Assembly (NCBI GenBank): GCA_902497145.1
Contig: CABVDR010000090.1
Location: 1-8,833 of the forward strand
Length of the DNA: 8,833 bases
Direction of reading: 5' to 3'
Source: an uncultured Oscillospiraceae bacterium
Lineage (GTDB): Bacteria > Bacillota > Clostridia > Oscillospirales > Oscillospiraceae
Each line of letters starts with the position of its first letter. Within the stretch, counting starts at the first letter, position 1. The notes below the pieces were generated by a model that was not told the DNA's origin, made no database searches, and saw only the letters and a list, made by a program, of their open reading frames with translations. Shown here one piece after another: positions 1-6,060 of the stretch. The position numbers were made by a program, and so were the translations under genes.

Positions 1-342
1 GTGGAGCTGGCCAAGGCGAAAAAGGAGATCCAGCAGGCGGACGCGGAGCTCAGCCGGCGCAGCAAGATCGCCGGCACATTCTGCAAGGCGTATGAAAAAG
101 CGGTTTTAGTAACCCCCACGGAGGAGAATGTGCGGATCTGGGTGGAGTGTACCCGGATGACGCCGGAGGAGATGGAGGATACCATCCGGGAATCCGAGGA
201 GCTGGCGGAGATGTTTGCCGAGGTGGCGCGGATCATCCGGGAGCAGATCATCCCCTCGGATTGGCGCAGCGCCGGCCGGAGTGAAGGGGATGCCGAGACT
301 GAGGAGCAGGCTGAGGAAGGAGGACATGATGAGCGTGAATGA
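1..342 (+). CDS. Unknown helical, charged protein (probably 5'-truncated by the window edge)
   Basis: The reading frame is open from the first base and ends with TGA at 340-342. A GTG sits at position 1, but nothing upstream is visible, so this is probably the C-terminal part of a longer protein. The 113 visible residues are strongly charged and look helical: an opening Lys/Glu/Ala-rich stretch resembling a coiled coil, a middle part with TPTEENVRIW and MTPEEMED, and a very acidic Glu/Gly-rich tail (about residues 90-113). I do not recognise a family. The acidic tail is partly forced by the ribosome binding site of the next gene, which lies inside its last codons. The downstream gene overlaps it by 14 bp, so the two are probably translationally coupled. 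A degenerate copy of this gene's 3' end reappears at 1105-1156 (see findings). Confidence 0.6.
   Translation: MELAKAKKEIQQADAELSRRSKIAGTFCKAYEKAVLVTPTEENVRIWVECTRMTPEEMEDTIRESEELAEMFAEVARIIREQIIPSDWRSAGRSEGDAETEEQAEEGGHDERE
317..323 (+). promoter_or_regulatory. Ribosome binding site (AAGGAGG) setting the start at 329
   Basis: AAGGAGG lies inside the 3' end of the upstream gene. It is 2 nt before an ATG at 326 and 5 nt before an ATG at 329, both in the same frame. The spacing favours 329. A much earlier in-frame ATG at 215 has no such site and would lie deep inside the upstream gene, so it is not used here. Confidence 0.75.
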
Positions 343-1081
343 AGAACGTGTCTCTGTCCGCCAGTGGCAGGAGCTGTACCGCGTCGGCGTCTTCCGTACC
401 TCCGAGTATTTCGCAATGGAAAAGGCGGGATGGTACTACTGGGACTGTCCTTCCGAGTTGCTTGCAGGCCGCTTGAAAAAGCTGGCCGGAGTGGTCATGG
501 GTGTTACGCATCCGTTTATTTTGGACCATTACTTTATCCTGTGCCGGAATCTCTCCTCTCGGTTTGACAAGTTATACGATGAAGTGGGGTTCGTCCCTCT
601 GGTGGAAGCAGACCAAAGGAAATGCTTTTGGGCCACGCTTAATGATCCCCATCACCGGAAGAAATGGTCGCTTTTCACGGGCCGGTATGGCGAGGATGCT
701 CCGGAGTTTGACTGCGGAGATATCCGGGCGTTACTTCGATACATCAACAGAATCGCCCACGAATTAGAGCAGGACCTAGCGATGCCATTTGTTCAGGAGA
801 AGCGGGTTGCCGCCAGATATGCGCATAGATTTCATGGTGAGCCTGGAGAAATCAGGCTCTACCGCAACGGGGATCACCAATATAGCTACCACTCCAAGCT
901 GGATGGGCGCGAACATATGATTATGGTGACCGCTGATCTGAAGGATACGCCGCTTGGTTTCATTTCTGACCATGCGAAGCAATACAGCGGCTTTTACCTC
1001 TACTGCCCGGAGGACACAGAACTGGCAGCCCCAGGACGAAAGCAGCCCAATCCTCTCCGAAAAAATGGGGTGCAGCGGTGA
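329..1081 (+). CDS. Mobile-element protein of unknown function, paralogue 1 of a tandem pair
   Basis: This encodes 250 residues from the ATG at 329, chosen for the AAGGAGG site. It is clearly homologous along its whole length to the next gene: shared blocks include SVRQWQE (about 9-15), AGWY-W--C (33-40), LAGRLKK (45-51), VVMG-T-P-ILD-Y (55-68), LYD-V-F-PL (82-91), the RYIN-(I/M)AHELEQ block (137-148) and SDHA-QY-GFYLYCPED (213-229). It has no signal peptide, no clear membrane span and no enzyme motif that I recognise, and it looks like a soluble cytoplasmic protein. Compared with its neighbour it has lost the motif YVWFKNNCP, which here reads YFILCRNLS. The C-terminal tail is basic and probably disordered. 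It follows the partial first gene with a 14-bp overlap. Function is unknown; related sequences occur, as far as I recall, as hypothetical proteins in phages and ICEs of Firmicutes. Confidence 0.85.
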   Translation: MSVNEERVSVRQWQELYRVGVFRTSEYFAMEKAGWYYWDCPSELLAGRLKKLAGVVMGVTHPFILDHYFILCRNLSSRFDKLYDEVGFVPLVEADQRKCFWATLNDPHHRKKWSLFTGRYGEDAPEFDCGDIRALLRYINRIAHELEQDLAMPFVQEKRVAARYAHRFHGEPGEIRLYRNGDHQYSYHSKLDGREHMIMVTADLKDTPLGFISDHAKQYSGFYLYCPEDTELAAPGRKQPNPLRKNGVQR

Positions 1082-1104
1082 CACAAACCAGTCAACCGAT
1101 ACAA

Positions 1105-1156
1105 TATCGGCTGGAGCGAAGGGGACGCCCGGGGCCGAGGAAGGAGGATACAGCGA
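1105..1156 (+). repeat. Degenerate duplicated copy of the 3' end of the first gene
   Basis: The spacer between the two paralogues is not random. The segment ending at 1129 matches 273-294 with few mismatches (both contain the core GAAGGGGA followed by (T/C)GCC), and 1134-1148 matches 310-324 with one mismatch across the GAGGAAGGAGGA core. At 273-324 these bases code for the acidic tail of the first gene. Here they no longer belong to a gene, but they still carry the ribosome binding site for the second paralogue. This indicates that the duplication unit began inside the first gene and that the spare tail has since decayed. Confidence 0.7.
1141..1147 (+). promoter_or_regulatory. Ribosome binding site (AAGGAGG) for the second paralogue
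   Basis: AAGGAGG lies 9 nt upstream of the ATG at 1157. It is the duplicated counterpart of the site at 317-323 and is the only coherent function left in this 75-bp spacer, which I otherwise find free of promoter-like or terminator-like structure. Confidence 0.75.
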
Positions 1157-1900
1157 ATGAATGAGGGACACATCTCCGTCCGCCAGTGGCAGGAGCAGTT
1201 TCGGGCAGGAGCATATGAGAGCAGGGAGCGGAGTGTGCAGTGCGAGGCCGGCTGGTATGATTGGTTTTGCCAAGATGGGGCCCTGGCCGGACGCCTGAAG
1301 AAGATATCCAGAGTGGTCATGGGCATCACAGACCCATATATTCTGGACAACTATTATGTCTGGTTCAAGAACAACTGTCCTGTTGTCGGGGGTCTGTATG
1401 ACGATGTGCGCTTTGAGCCCCTGTCTGGAGACCAGGACGGAAAATACTTCGTGGTGAGTTTGGACAGCCCCTACGAAAGCCGGAGATGGACGCTGTTTAC
1501 AGAGCGGTATGACTTCGGGGCCCCGGAATATGGGTGTGAAAATGTCCGGGATATGGTCAGATACATCAACAACATGGCTCATGAGCTGGAACAGGGTATC
1601 ATACCTGCCTTTACAGTGGAGCGGTGGGCGGTTCTCAAGTATATGCAGCGGCACGACAAGACGGTCAATCGCCCGGTACACAGGAACGGAGAGCACCGCT
1701 TTTCCTACACAACCTTTCCCGGCAAACAGGCCAAAAACATCATTGTAACCTCTGATTTAAAGGATGCGCCGCCTGATTTTGTTTCAGACCACGCGGAGCA
1801 GTACGGTGGTTTTTATCTCTACTGCCCGGAGGATGCGGAGCGGCCTGTCCCGGAGCAGAAAAGGAGCAAACCGGCCCGGAAAAAGGAGGCGGAGCGATGA
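1157..1900 (+). CDS. Mobile-element protein of unknown function, paralogue 2 of a tandem pair
   Basis: This encodes 247 residues starting at the ATG at 1157, 9 nt after AAGGAGG. It is the second copy of the tandem pair, with roughly half of its residues shared with the first. This copy keeps what I take to be the family signature: AGWYDWFC (31-38), LAGRLKK (43-49), then YYVWFKNNCP (66-75), GGLYDD (78-83) and a C-terminal SDHAEQYGGFYLYCPED (210-226). I recall the WYDWFC...YVWFKNNCP...LYDD pattern from uncharacterised proteins of Firmicutes phages and conjugative elements, but I cannot attach a function. The Trp/Tyr/Cys-rich core suggests a compact folded domain; no catalytic motif is evident. 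The Lys/Arg/Glu tail (RKKEAER) is written by the Shine-Dalgarno sequence of the next gene, which starts within the stop codon (ATGA). Confidence 0.87.
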   Translation: MNEGHISVRQWQEQFRAGAYESRERSVQCEAGWYDWFCQDGALAGRLKKISRVVMGITDPYILDNYYVWFKNNCPVVGGLYDDVRFEPLSGDQDGKYFVVSLDSPYESRRWTLFTERYDFGAPEYGCENVRDMVRYINNMAHELEQGIIPAFTVERWAVLKYMQRHDKTVNRPVHRNGEHRFSYTTFPGKQAKNIIVTSDLKDAPPDFVSDHAEQYGGFYLYCPEDAERPVPEQKRSKPARKKEAER

Positions 1901-2310
1901 CGGGCCCCAGTAGACCCATCCTGCCCCCAGAGGCCGAGCAGGAGATCCTCTCCCTGCTGTTTGAAGGGATGGGGATTGAATCGGTGGAGATCGCGGCAAT
2001 CCTGAAAAAGCACGGGGTCTCCGGGGATATGGAGGCCCTCCAGGACAGCTACCGCAAGCGGCTGGGCCAGCGTCTTATGGCCAGCCTCCGGGACGAGAGC
2101 GGAAAGCGTGAAGTGCTGGCCACCGGCAAGGGAAGGTATGTGGTGCTGGAGGGCTGTGGAGACCGGAAGCAGCTTCAGACCATCCGCCGCCGCATCCAGG
2201 GGCAGATCAATGGGCTGAATGAGTCCGCGGGTAAGGTGCAGACCCGCCTCCGTGTGCTGGACCGCCTGAGAGCCCGCCTCCTGCCTGGGAAGAAAAAGAA
2301 GGTAGCCTGA
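1897..2310 (+). CDS. Small basic helical protein of unknown function
   Basis: This encodes 137 residues from the ATG at 1897, which overlaps the previous stop as ATGA. A GGAGGCGGAG purine run just upstream serves as its ribosome binding site. The N-terminal part (about 12-60) is predicted by eye to be helical, with a segment SVEIAAILKKHGVS that resembles one helix-turn-helix unit (an 'EIA--L' pattern). The middle (65-92) contains SLRDESGKREVLATGKGRY and ends near VVLEGCGDRKQL. The C-terminal half (90-137) is a heptad-like basic helix (IRRRIQGQINGLNE, VQTRLRVLDRLRARLL) ending in KKKK. The charge suggests contact with nucleic acid, but that is inference. I do not recognise the family. It sits 2 bp ahead of the next gene. 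Confidence 0.8.
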   Translation: MTGPSRPILPPEAEQEILSLLFEGMGIESVEIAAILKKHGVSGDMEALQDSYRKRLGQRLMASLRDESGKREVLATGKGRYVVLEGCGDRKQLQTIRRRIQGQINGLNESAGKVQTRLRVLDRLRARLLPGKKKKVA

Positions 2311-2312
2311 CG

Positions 2313-2945
2313 ATGACATGGAGGGAGCGGTTTGCCGCAGCCTGGGACTACCCCAGGCTGCGGAAGGAGCTGGCGGACAGCCAGGTCAAATGTGCCCAAC
2401 TGGAGGATAATCTCCTCCGGTTGGTGGCGAAGTGTGATGAGTTGAGCGATACCGCACAGAGGCGCGGCGATATATTGGCTCGTACCCGGCAGAGTATGAA
2501 AGCATATCGGGCCGCCCTGCTGTCCTTCTGCCCTGAGCTGAACAGCGTGGAACGGCTCCGCCAATTTTATGACTGCGTCGCCCCGGAATTTGACCCGGAT
2601 GGCTTTCGCCTCTACTACGCAGCCAAGGAGATTACCGGCATCCGCAACCTGTACGGATATTTCCCATACGAGGACGCCCGCGGCTGTTTTGAGGAAGCGG
2701 ACGGCCATGCGCTCCTGCGCTATCTCACCGCCGCCCATTTTGGGGCGGTTTCCTGGGAGGTCGTACCTGGAACCACCTATGAACGGGCTGTTTTGCAGGA
2801 GGTAGACACATCCACGGCGGAGTATCAGACGTTTGAACGGCAGTTTTATGCCAAGGCCCTGGAGCGTATGGGGTTCCAGGAGTTCCTGCCGCCAGAACCC
2901 GGTAAGGTACAGGAACAGACAAAGCAACGAAATGAAAGCAGGTGA
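2313..2945 (+). CDS. Protein of unknown function with N-terminal coiled coil
   Basis: This encodes 210 residues from the ATG at 2313, two bases after the previous stop and behind a weak GAAGG site, so translation probably depends on coupling. Residues 15-60 form a Leu/Glu/Lys-rich helix compatible with a coiled coil. Residues 68-195 form a compact domain with the landmarks SFCPE (71-75), RLRQFYDCVAPEFDPDGFRLYYA (about 81-103), LYGYFPYEDARG (113-124), DGHALLRYLTAAHFGAVSWE (130-149), TTYERAVLQEVDT (154-166) and ALERMGF (182-188). I have the impression that this is a recurrent hypothetical of Clostridia mobile elements, but I cannot name it. No catalytic triad, metal site or membrane segment is obvious. 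Its stop overlaps the next start as GTGA. Confidence 0.85.
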   Translation: MTWRERFAAAWDYPRLRKELADSQVKCAQLEDNLLRLVAKCDELSDTAQRRGDILARTRQSMKAYRAALLSFCPELNSVERLRQFYDCVAPEFDPDGFRLYYAAKEITGIRNLYGYFPYEDARGCFEEADGHALLRYLTAAHFGAVSWEVVPGTTYERAVLQEVDTSTAEYQTFERQFYAKALERMGFQEFLPPEPGKVQEQTKQRNESR

Positions 2946-3661
2946 TCACAATCGAATATAACAGAGCGCGCAATACGGAAATCACAAAAAAGGACAAGGA
3001 TACCTTTTGGGAACTGATCGCCCAGGCGAAAGCGCAGTATGGGCAGGATATGGACGCCGCTGAAATCTGGCTGACGGACGAACTGGTAAAGCGGGGGCCA
3101 GCGGCTGCCCTGAGCTTCCATGACATCGTACACGCCTACACCGACCTGGCTGATCGATACGGCCTGTGGGATGCCGCCGGTATTATCAAGGAATACGGCT
3201 GCGGCGACGATGGATTTCTGGACTTCCGCCCCTGGCTGATTGCCCAGGGGAAAGAAGTTTATCTGGCCGCTCTAAAGGACCCGGATTCCCTGGCAGATGT
3301 TGAGCCGTATGGAGACTGCCGCTTCGAGCGTCTGGCCTATGTAGGGGATTATGCCTACGAGCGACTGACGGGCCGCAGCGCCTATGATGATACCGACCGC
3401 ACAGCATTCAATGAACTGAAGCATGAGTTAAGTAAGGAGATTACCTACAAGGATGGAATCCAATATCCCAGAGAACCGCGGGATCTGCCTGCTTTTCTGC
3501 CTAAGCTGTGTGCCAGATACGGCGGCCCGGACCGATTTCGTGTGCAAGCCAGCACGTGGAATCACGACCACCATGAGATTCGGAAACTGCTGGATTCCAG
3601 GAAACTGCATGACCGGAAGAAAGCTGCGAAAAAGGAAAAACAGCGAGGTGACACCAGATGA
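2942..3661 (+). CDS. DUF4240 domain protein
   Basis: This encodes 239 residues. The start is taken as the GTG at 2942, overlapping the upstream stop (GTGA); no ATG lies near the expected N-terminus. Residues about 21-145 match my knowledge of the DUF4240 pattern: TFWELIAQAK (21-30), ELV-RGP---LSFHDI (47-62), a long helix, GFLDFRPWLIAQGKEVY (91-107), then ALKDPDSLADV (110-120) and ERLAYVGDYAYERLTG (129-144). The F-DFR-WLI-QG signature is the most diagnostic part. The domain has no established biochemical activity; in other proteins it occurs beside WGR or similar domains. Residues 146-239 form an extra region with a basic, lysine-rich C-terminus (RKKAAKKEKQR). It precedes parM with an ATGA overlap. 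Confidence 0.85.
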   Translation: MITIEYNRARNTEITKKDKDTFWELIAQAKAQYGQDMDAAEIWLTDELVKRGPAAALSFHDIVHAYTDLADRYGLWDAAGIIKEYGCGDDGFLDFRPWLIAQGKEVYLAALKDPDSLADVEPYGDCRFERLAYVGDYAYERLTGRSAYDDTDRTAFNELKHELSKEITYKDGIQYPREPRDLPAFLPKLCARYGGPDRFRVQASTWNHDHHEIRKLLDSRKLHDRKKAAKKEKQRGDTR

Positions 3662-4596
3662 GTGAAATGCTCATAATCGGCGTGGATCACGGCTATGCGG
3701 CGATGAAAACCACCCACTTCACCTTCCCCACCGGGCTGGTGGAGTACGAACACGAACCCTACACGCAGAGGAATGTGCTGGAATACGGAGGCAGATATTT
3801 TGTGGTGGGCAGTGGGCGGCAGCCGCTCCAGAAGGACAAGACCCGGACGGAGGACTACTATCTGCTTACTCTGGCAGCCATCGCCAAGGAACTGGAGCAC
3901 CGGGGTGCGGAACACGCCGCCAGCATCCACCTGGCGGCGGGCCTGCCCCTGACCAGCTTTGGCCGAGACAAGAAGTCCTTCTGTTCGTATCTGTACCGGG
4001 ATGGGAGCGCCATTCCTTTTCGCTACGAGGGGCAGGACTATACCATCACCATCCAAGAGGTGTCCCTGTTCCCCCAGGGCTACGCCGCCGCGCTGACCCA
4101 GACGGAACTGCTGGACGAGCCGTCCGTCATTGTGGCGGACATCGGGGGCTGGACGGTGGATCTGATGCGGCTGGACAACCGCATCCCCAACGCCGCCACC
4201 TGCCGGAGCCTGGAGCTGGGCATGATCCGCTGCATTGACGGGATCAGTGAACAGATACGGCGAATGTTTGGCGTGTCCATGACCGACGCCCAGATCGAGA
4301 GCGTTCTGCGTGGCGACGCCGGCAGCGTGGATGAGCGGATCAGAGCCGTCATCCACGCCCAGGCGGACAGGTACATCCAGGGGCTCCTCTCTGCCATCAC
4401 CGAGAGCGGCCTGGACATCCGAGCCATGCCCGCCATCTTCCTGGGCGGCGGCGCGGCGCTGATGAAACGCCGCGTGGCGGCCACGGAGGGACTATGCCGG
4501 CCTTTTATCCTGGACGACGTATGCCTGAACGCCAAGGGCTATGAGCGCCTTGTGGGCCAGATGTCGCGGAGAGAACGGAGTGGGCAGGATGGCTGA
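3658..4596 (+). CDS. parM: ParM/StbA-like actin ATPase (plasmid/ICE segregation)
   Basis: This encodes 312 residues from the ATG at 3658 (ATGA overlap), 7 nt after GAGGTG. The actin/Hsp70 fold signatures are all present: phosphate-1 loop IIGVDHGYAAMKT (6-18), a VSLFPQGYAAAL segment (135-146) typical of ParM-like proteins, phosphate-2 motif VADIGGWTVDLM (159-170), and adenosine motif IFLGGGAALM (260-269), followed by the closing NAKGYERL (291-298). This is the normal length for the family. Such proteins polymerise with ATP in the cytoplasm and push apart sister DNA molecules tethered by a ParR-centromere complex. A tryptophan in GGWTVD occupies a position that is often a small residue, which may be subfamily-specific. 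The next gene overlaps it by 8 bp and encodes the likely ParR partner. No centromere repeats are evident upstream, because that region is coding. Confidence 0.93.
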   Translation: MSEMLIIGVDHGYAAMKTTHFTFPTGLVEYEHEPYTQRNVLEYGGRYFVVGSGRQPLQKDKTRTEDYYLLTLAAIAKELEHRGAEHAASIHLAAGLPLTSFGRDKKSFCSYLYRDGSAIPFRYEGQDYTITIQEVSLFPQGYAAALTQTELLDEPSVIVADIGGWTVDLMRLDNRIPNAATCRSLELGMIRCIDGISEQIRRMFGVSMTDAQIESVLRGDAGSVDERIRAVIHAQADRYIQGLLSAITESGLDIRAMPAIFLGGGAALMKRRVAATEGLCRPFILDDVCLNAKGYERLVGQMSRRERSGQDG

Positions 4597-4888
4597 GAAA
4601 CGGAGGCTGAACCTCTCCTTTTCCCTGGCCTCTCCCCAGCAGAGGGAGGCTTGGCACATCCTGCACGCCATACCCGCCGGGCAGCGGACAGACGCCGTGT
4701 GCAGAATGGTCTGTAAGGCCCATGAACAGGATGCCCTGCTGTCTGCCATCCGGGGGCTGATCCGGGAAGAACTGCGCCATTTGGATCTGACAACAGAAAA
4801 AAGCCGGCAGGCACAGGCCGGGGACATGGATGAGAATGTCCTCGGCTTTCTTCTTGCCCTGCAGCAGGAAGGAGATGAGATCACCTGA
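4589..4888 (+). CDS. parR: ParR-like partition adaptor (putative)
   Basis: This encodes 99 residues from the ATG at 4589, overlapping the parM stop by 8 bp. An in-frame ATG at 4541 lies deeper in parM and would add an unrelated arginine-rich leader, so it is rejected. The N-terminus (KRRLNLSFSLASPQQREAW, 4-22) looks like a ribbon-helix-helix start: a short basic beta strand followed by helices, with AGQRTDAVCRMV (30-41) as the second helix. The C-terminus has an acidic linker and the helix DENVLGFLLALQQ (81-93), which I recognise as typical of the ParM-binding tail of small ParR-type proteins in Firmicutes elements. The size, fold features and position directly after parM support the call; direct homology to characterised ParR is not proven here. 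It probably binds centromere repeats located elsewhere. Confidence 0.75.
   Translation: MAEKRRLNLSFSLASPQQREAWHILHAIPAGQRTDAVCRMVCKAHEQDALLSAIRGLIREELRHLDLTTEKSRQAQAGDMDENVLGFLLALQQEGDEIT
4869..4874 (+). promoter_or_regulatory. Ribosome binding site (AAGGAG) pointing to a CTG start at 4885
   Basis: AAGGAG, within the purine run AGGAAGGAG at 4866-4874, lies 10 nt before the CTG at 4885 but 28 nt before the first in-frame ATG at 4903. The spacing supports initiation at CTG, which also overlaps the parR stop as CTGA, matching the ATGA/GTGA junctions of the neighbouring genes. Confidence 0.6.
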
Positions 4889-6060
4889 TACGCTATTTTG
4901 ATATGTTCGCCGGGATCGGCGGCTTCCGGGCCGGACTGGACCGAATCGGAGGTTTCCAGTGCGTCGGCCATTGCGAGATCGACAAGTACGCCGACGCCAG
5001 CTACCGCGCCATCCACGACATCCGAGAGGAGGAACGATACTATCCCGACGCCAGAAAAATCGACCCAAACGACCTGCCCGGCTTCGACCTCCTGTGCGGG
5101 GGATTCCCCTGCCAGGCATTTTCAAATGCTGGCCGAAGAAAGGGATTTGAAGATGCCCGAGGCACTCTCTTCTTTGAGATTGCCCGCCTGGCTCAAGCCA
5201 GACGACCTGCGTATCTTCTGCTTGAGAACGTTCCAGGACTGCTTACGCATGACCAGGGCCGGACGTTTTCTGCCATCCTCGCCACGCTTAATGACCTGGG
5301 GTACCGCGTGGAATGGATGGTGCTTAACAGCGCGGATTTCCGTGTCCCCCAGGTCCGAAAGCGGGTGTTCATTGTCGGATATCTTGATCCCCGATGCGCC
5401 GGAAAAATACTTCCTGTCTTCGGAACAGACGGAAAAGCTCTTATACAAGTCCTCGGCGGGCCGCAGGGATCGAGAGTCTATGACCCCAGAGGGACCGCCT
5501 GTACACAGACTGCCGGAGGTGGAGGAAAAGGAGTAAAGACCGGGCTGTATCTGATGGAGCCGGACACAGCACGATCCTGTTTTGTGGATCTGTGTATCGG
5601 CAGGCCGACACCGACCGAGAACGCCAGGTGCCTTACCGCACGATACAGCCAAACTACACTCTGCAACCACCGCGGAGAACGCTCTGGGGTCCTGCTGATC
5701 AAAGAGGCAACCAAACGCGGCTACAAGGAAGCAGCGATAGGTGATACTGTCGATCTGGGGTATGCGGGCAGCAACACACGCCGTGGGCGTGTGGGCCACG
5801 ATATCGCACACACCCTGGAGACCAGCTGCATCCAGGGAATCGTGGAGCGCGGCGGGCGCATCCGCCGCCTGATGCCCCGTGAAAGCCTTCGGCTCCAGGG
5901 ATTTGCGGAAGAGCAGATCGACAAGATCCTGGCATTCACCTCAGATGCCCAGGCCTATAAGCAGGCCGGAAACAGTGTCACCGTTACGGTGATCGAAGCC
6001 ATTGGCCGCCGTATCCTGGCGGTGGATGAAGAACCGCGGAAGATGGGTGATGCGGCATGA
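4885..6060 (+). CDS. DNA (cytosine-5)-methyltransferase, orphan
   Basis: The enzyme transfers a methyl group from S-adenosylmethionine to C5 of cytosine in a specific DNA site. It is 391 residues if started at the CTG at 4885, or 385 from the ATG at 4903. I prefer CTG because it restores the first beta strand, IRYFDMFAGIGGF (2-14, SAM-binding motif I), and fits the ribosome binding site. In 391-residue numbering: motif IV GGFPCQAFSNAG (72-83) with catalytic Cys76, motif VI LLLENVPG (111-118), motif VIII VPQVRKRVFIVG (154-165), a variable target-recognition region of about 185-325, motif IX RRLMPRESLRLQGF (327-340) and motif X QAGNSVTVTVIEAIG (360-374). All catalytic motifs are intact, so it should be active. 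No restriction endonuclease gene is adjacent, so it is an orphan enzyme, plausibly protecting the element from host restriction. The recognition site cannot be read from the sequence. Confidence 0.94.
   Translation: MIRYFDMFAGIGGFRAGLDRIGGFQCVGHCEIDKYADASYRAIHDIREEERYYPDARKIDPNDLPGFDLLCGGFPCQAFSNAGRRKGFEDARGTLFFEIARLAQARRPAYLLLENVPGLLTHDQGRTFSAILATLNDLGYRVEWMVLNSADFRVPQVRKRVFIVGYLDPRCAGKILPVFGTDGKALIQVLGGPQGSRVYDPRGTACTQTAGGGGKGVKTGLYLMEPDTARSCFVDLCIGRPTPTENARCLTARYSQTTLCNHRGERSGVLLIKEATKRGYKEAAIGDTVDLGYAGSNTRRGRVGHDIAHTLETSCIQGIVERGGRIRRLMPRESLRLQGFAEEQIDKILAFTSDAQAYKQAGNSVTVTVIEAIGRRILAVDEEPRKMGDAA

Noticed and set aside
215..328. Upstream ATG extension of the first paralogue
   Set aside because: It would overlap the preceding gene by over 100 bp, lacks a ribosome binding site, and the second paralogue has no corresponding leader.
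1082..1156. Possible promoter or terminator between the two paralogues
   Set aside because: There is no -10/-35-like pair and no hairpin with a T-tract; the sequence is better explained as a decayed copy of the first gene's tail plus a ribosome binding site.
776..1696. Open reading frame of 306 codons on the minus strand
   Set aside because: It lies opposite both paralogous + strand genes, whose homology to each other and ribosome binding sites show that they are the real genes. It has no recognisable motifs; long antisense frames are common in GC-rich coding DNA.
2725..2755. CCGCCC...GGGCGG inverted repeat
   Set aside because: Short GC-only arms inside a coding region, with no T-run after them; expected by chance at this base composition.
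3562..4356. Open reading frame of 264 codons on the minus strand
   Set aside because: It is antisense to the ParM-like gene, whose actin signatures are unambiguous; its translation is low-complexity and has no motif.
4898..5536. Frame of 212 codons on the + strand inside the methyltransferase region
   Set aside because: It is out of frame with the complete set of C5-methyltransferase motifs; its Ser/Thr/Pro-rich translation is typical of a shadow frame.
4903..6060. Complete restriction-modification system
   Set aside because: The genes on both sides are a ParR-like protein and an amidoligase; no endonuclease or mismatch-repair (Vsr-like) gene is present in the window.
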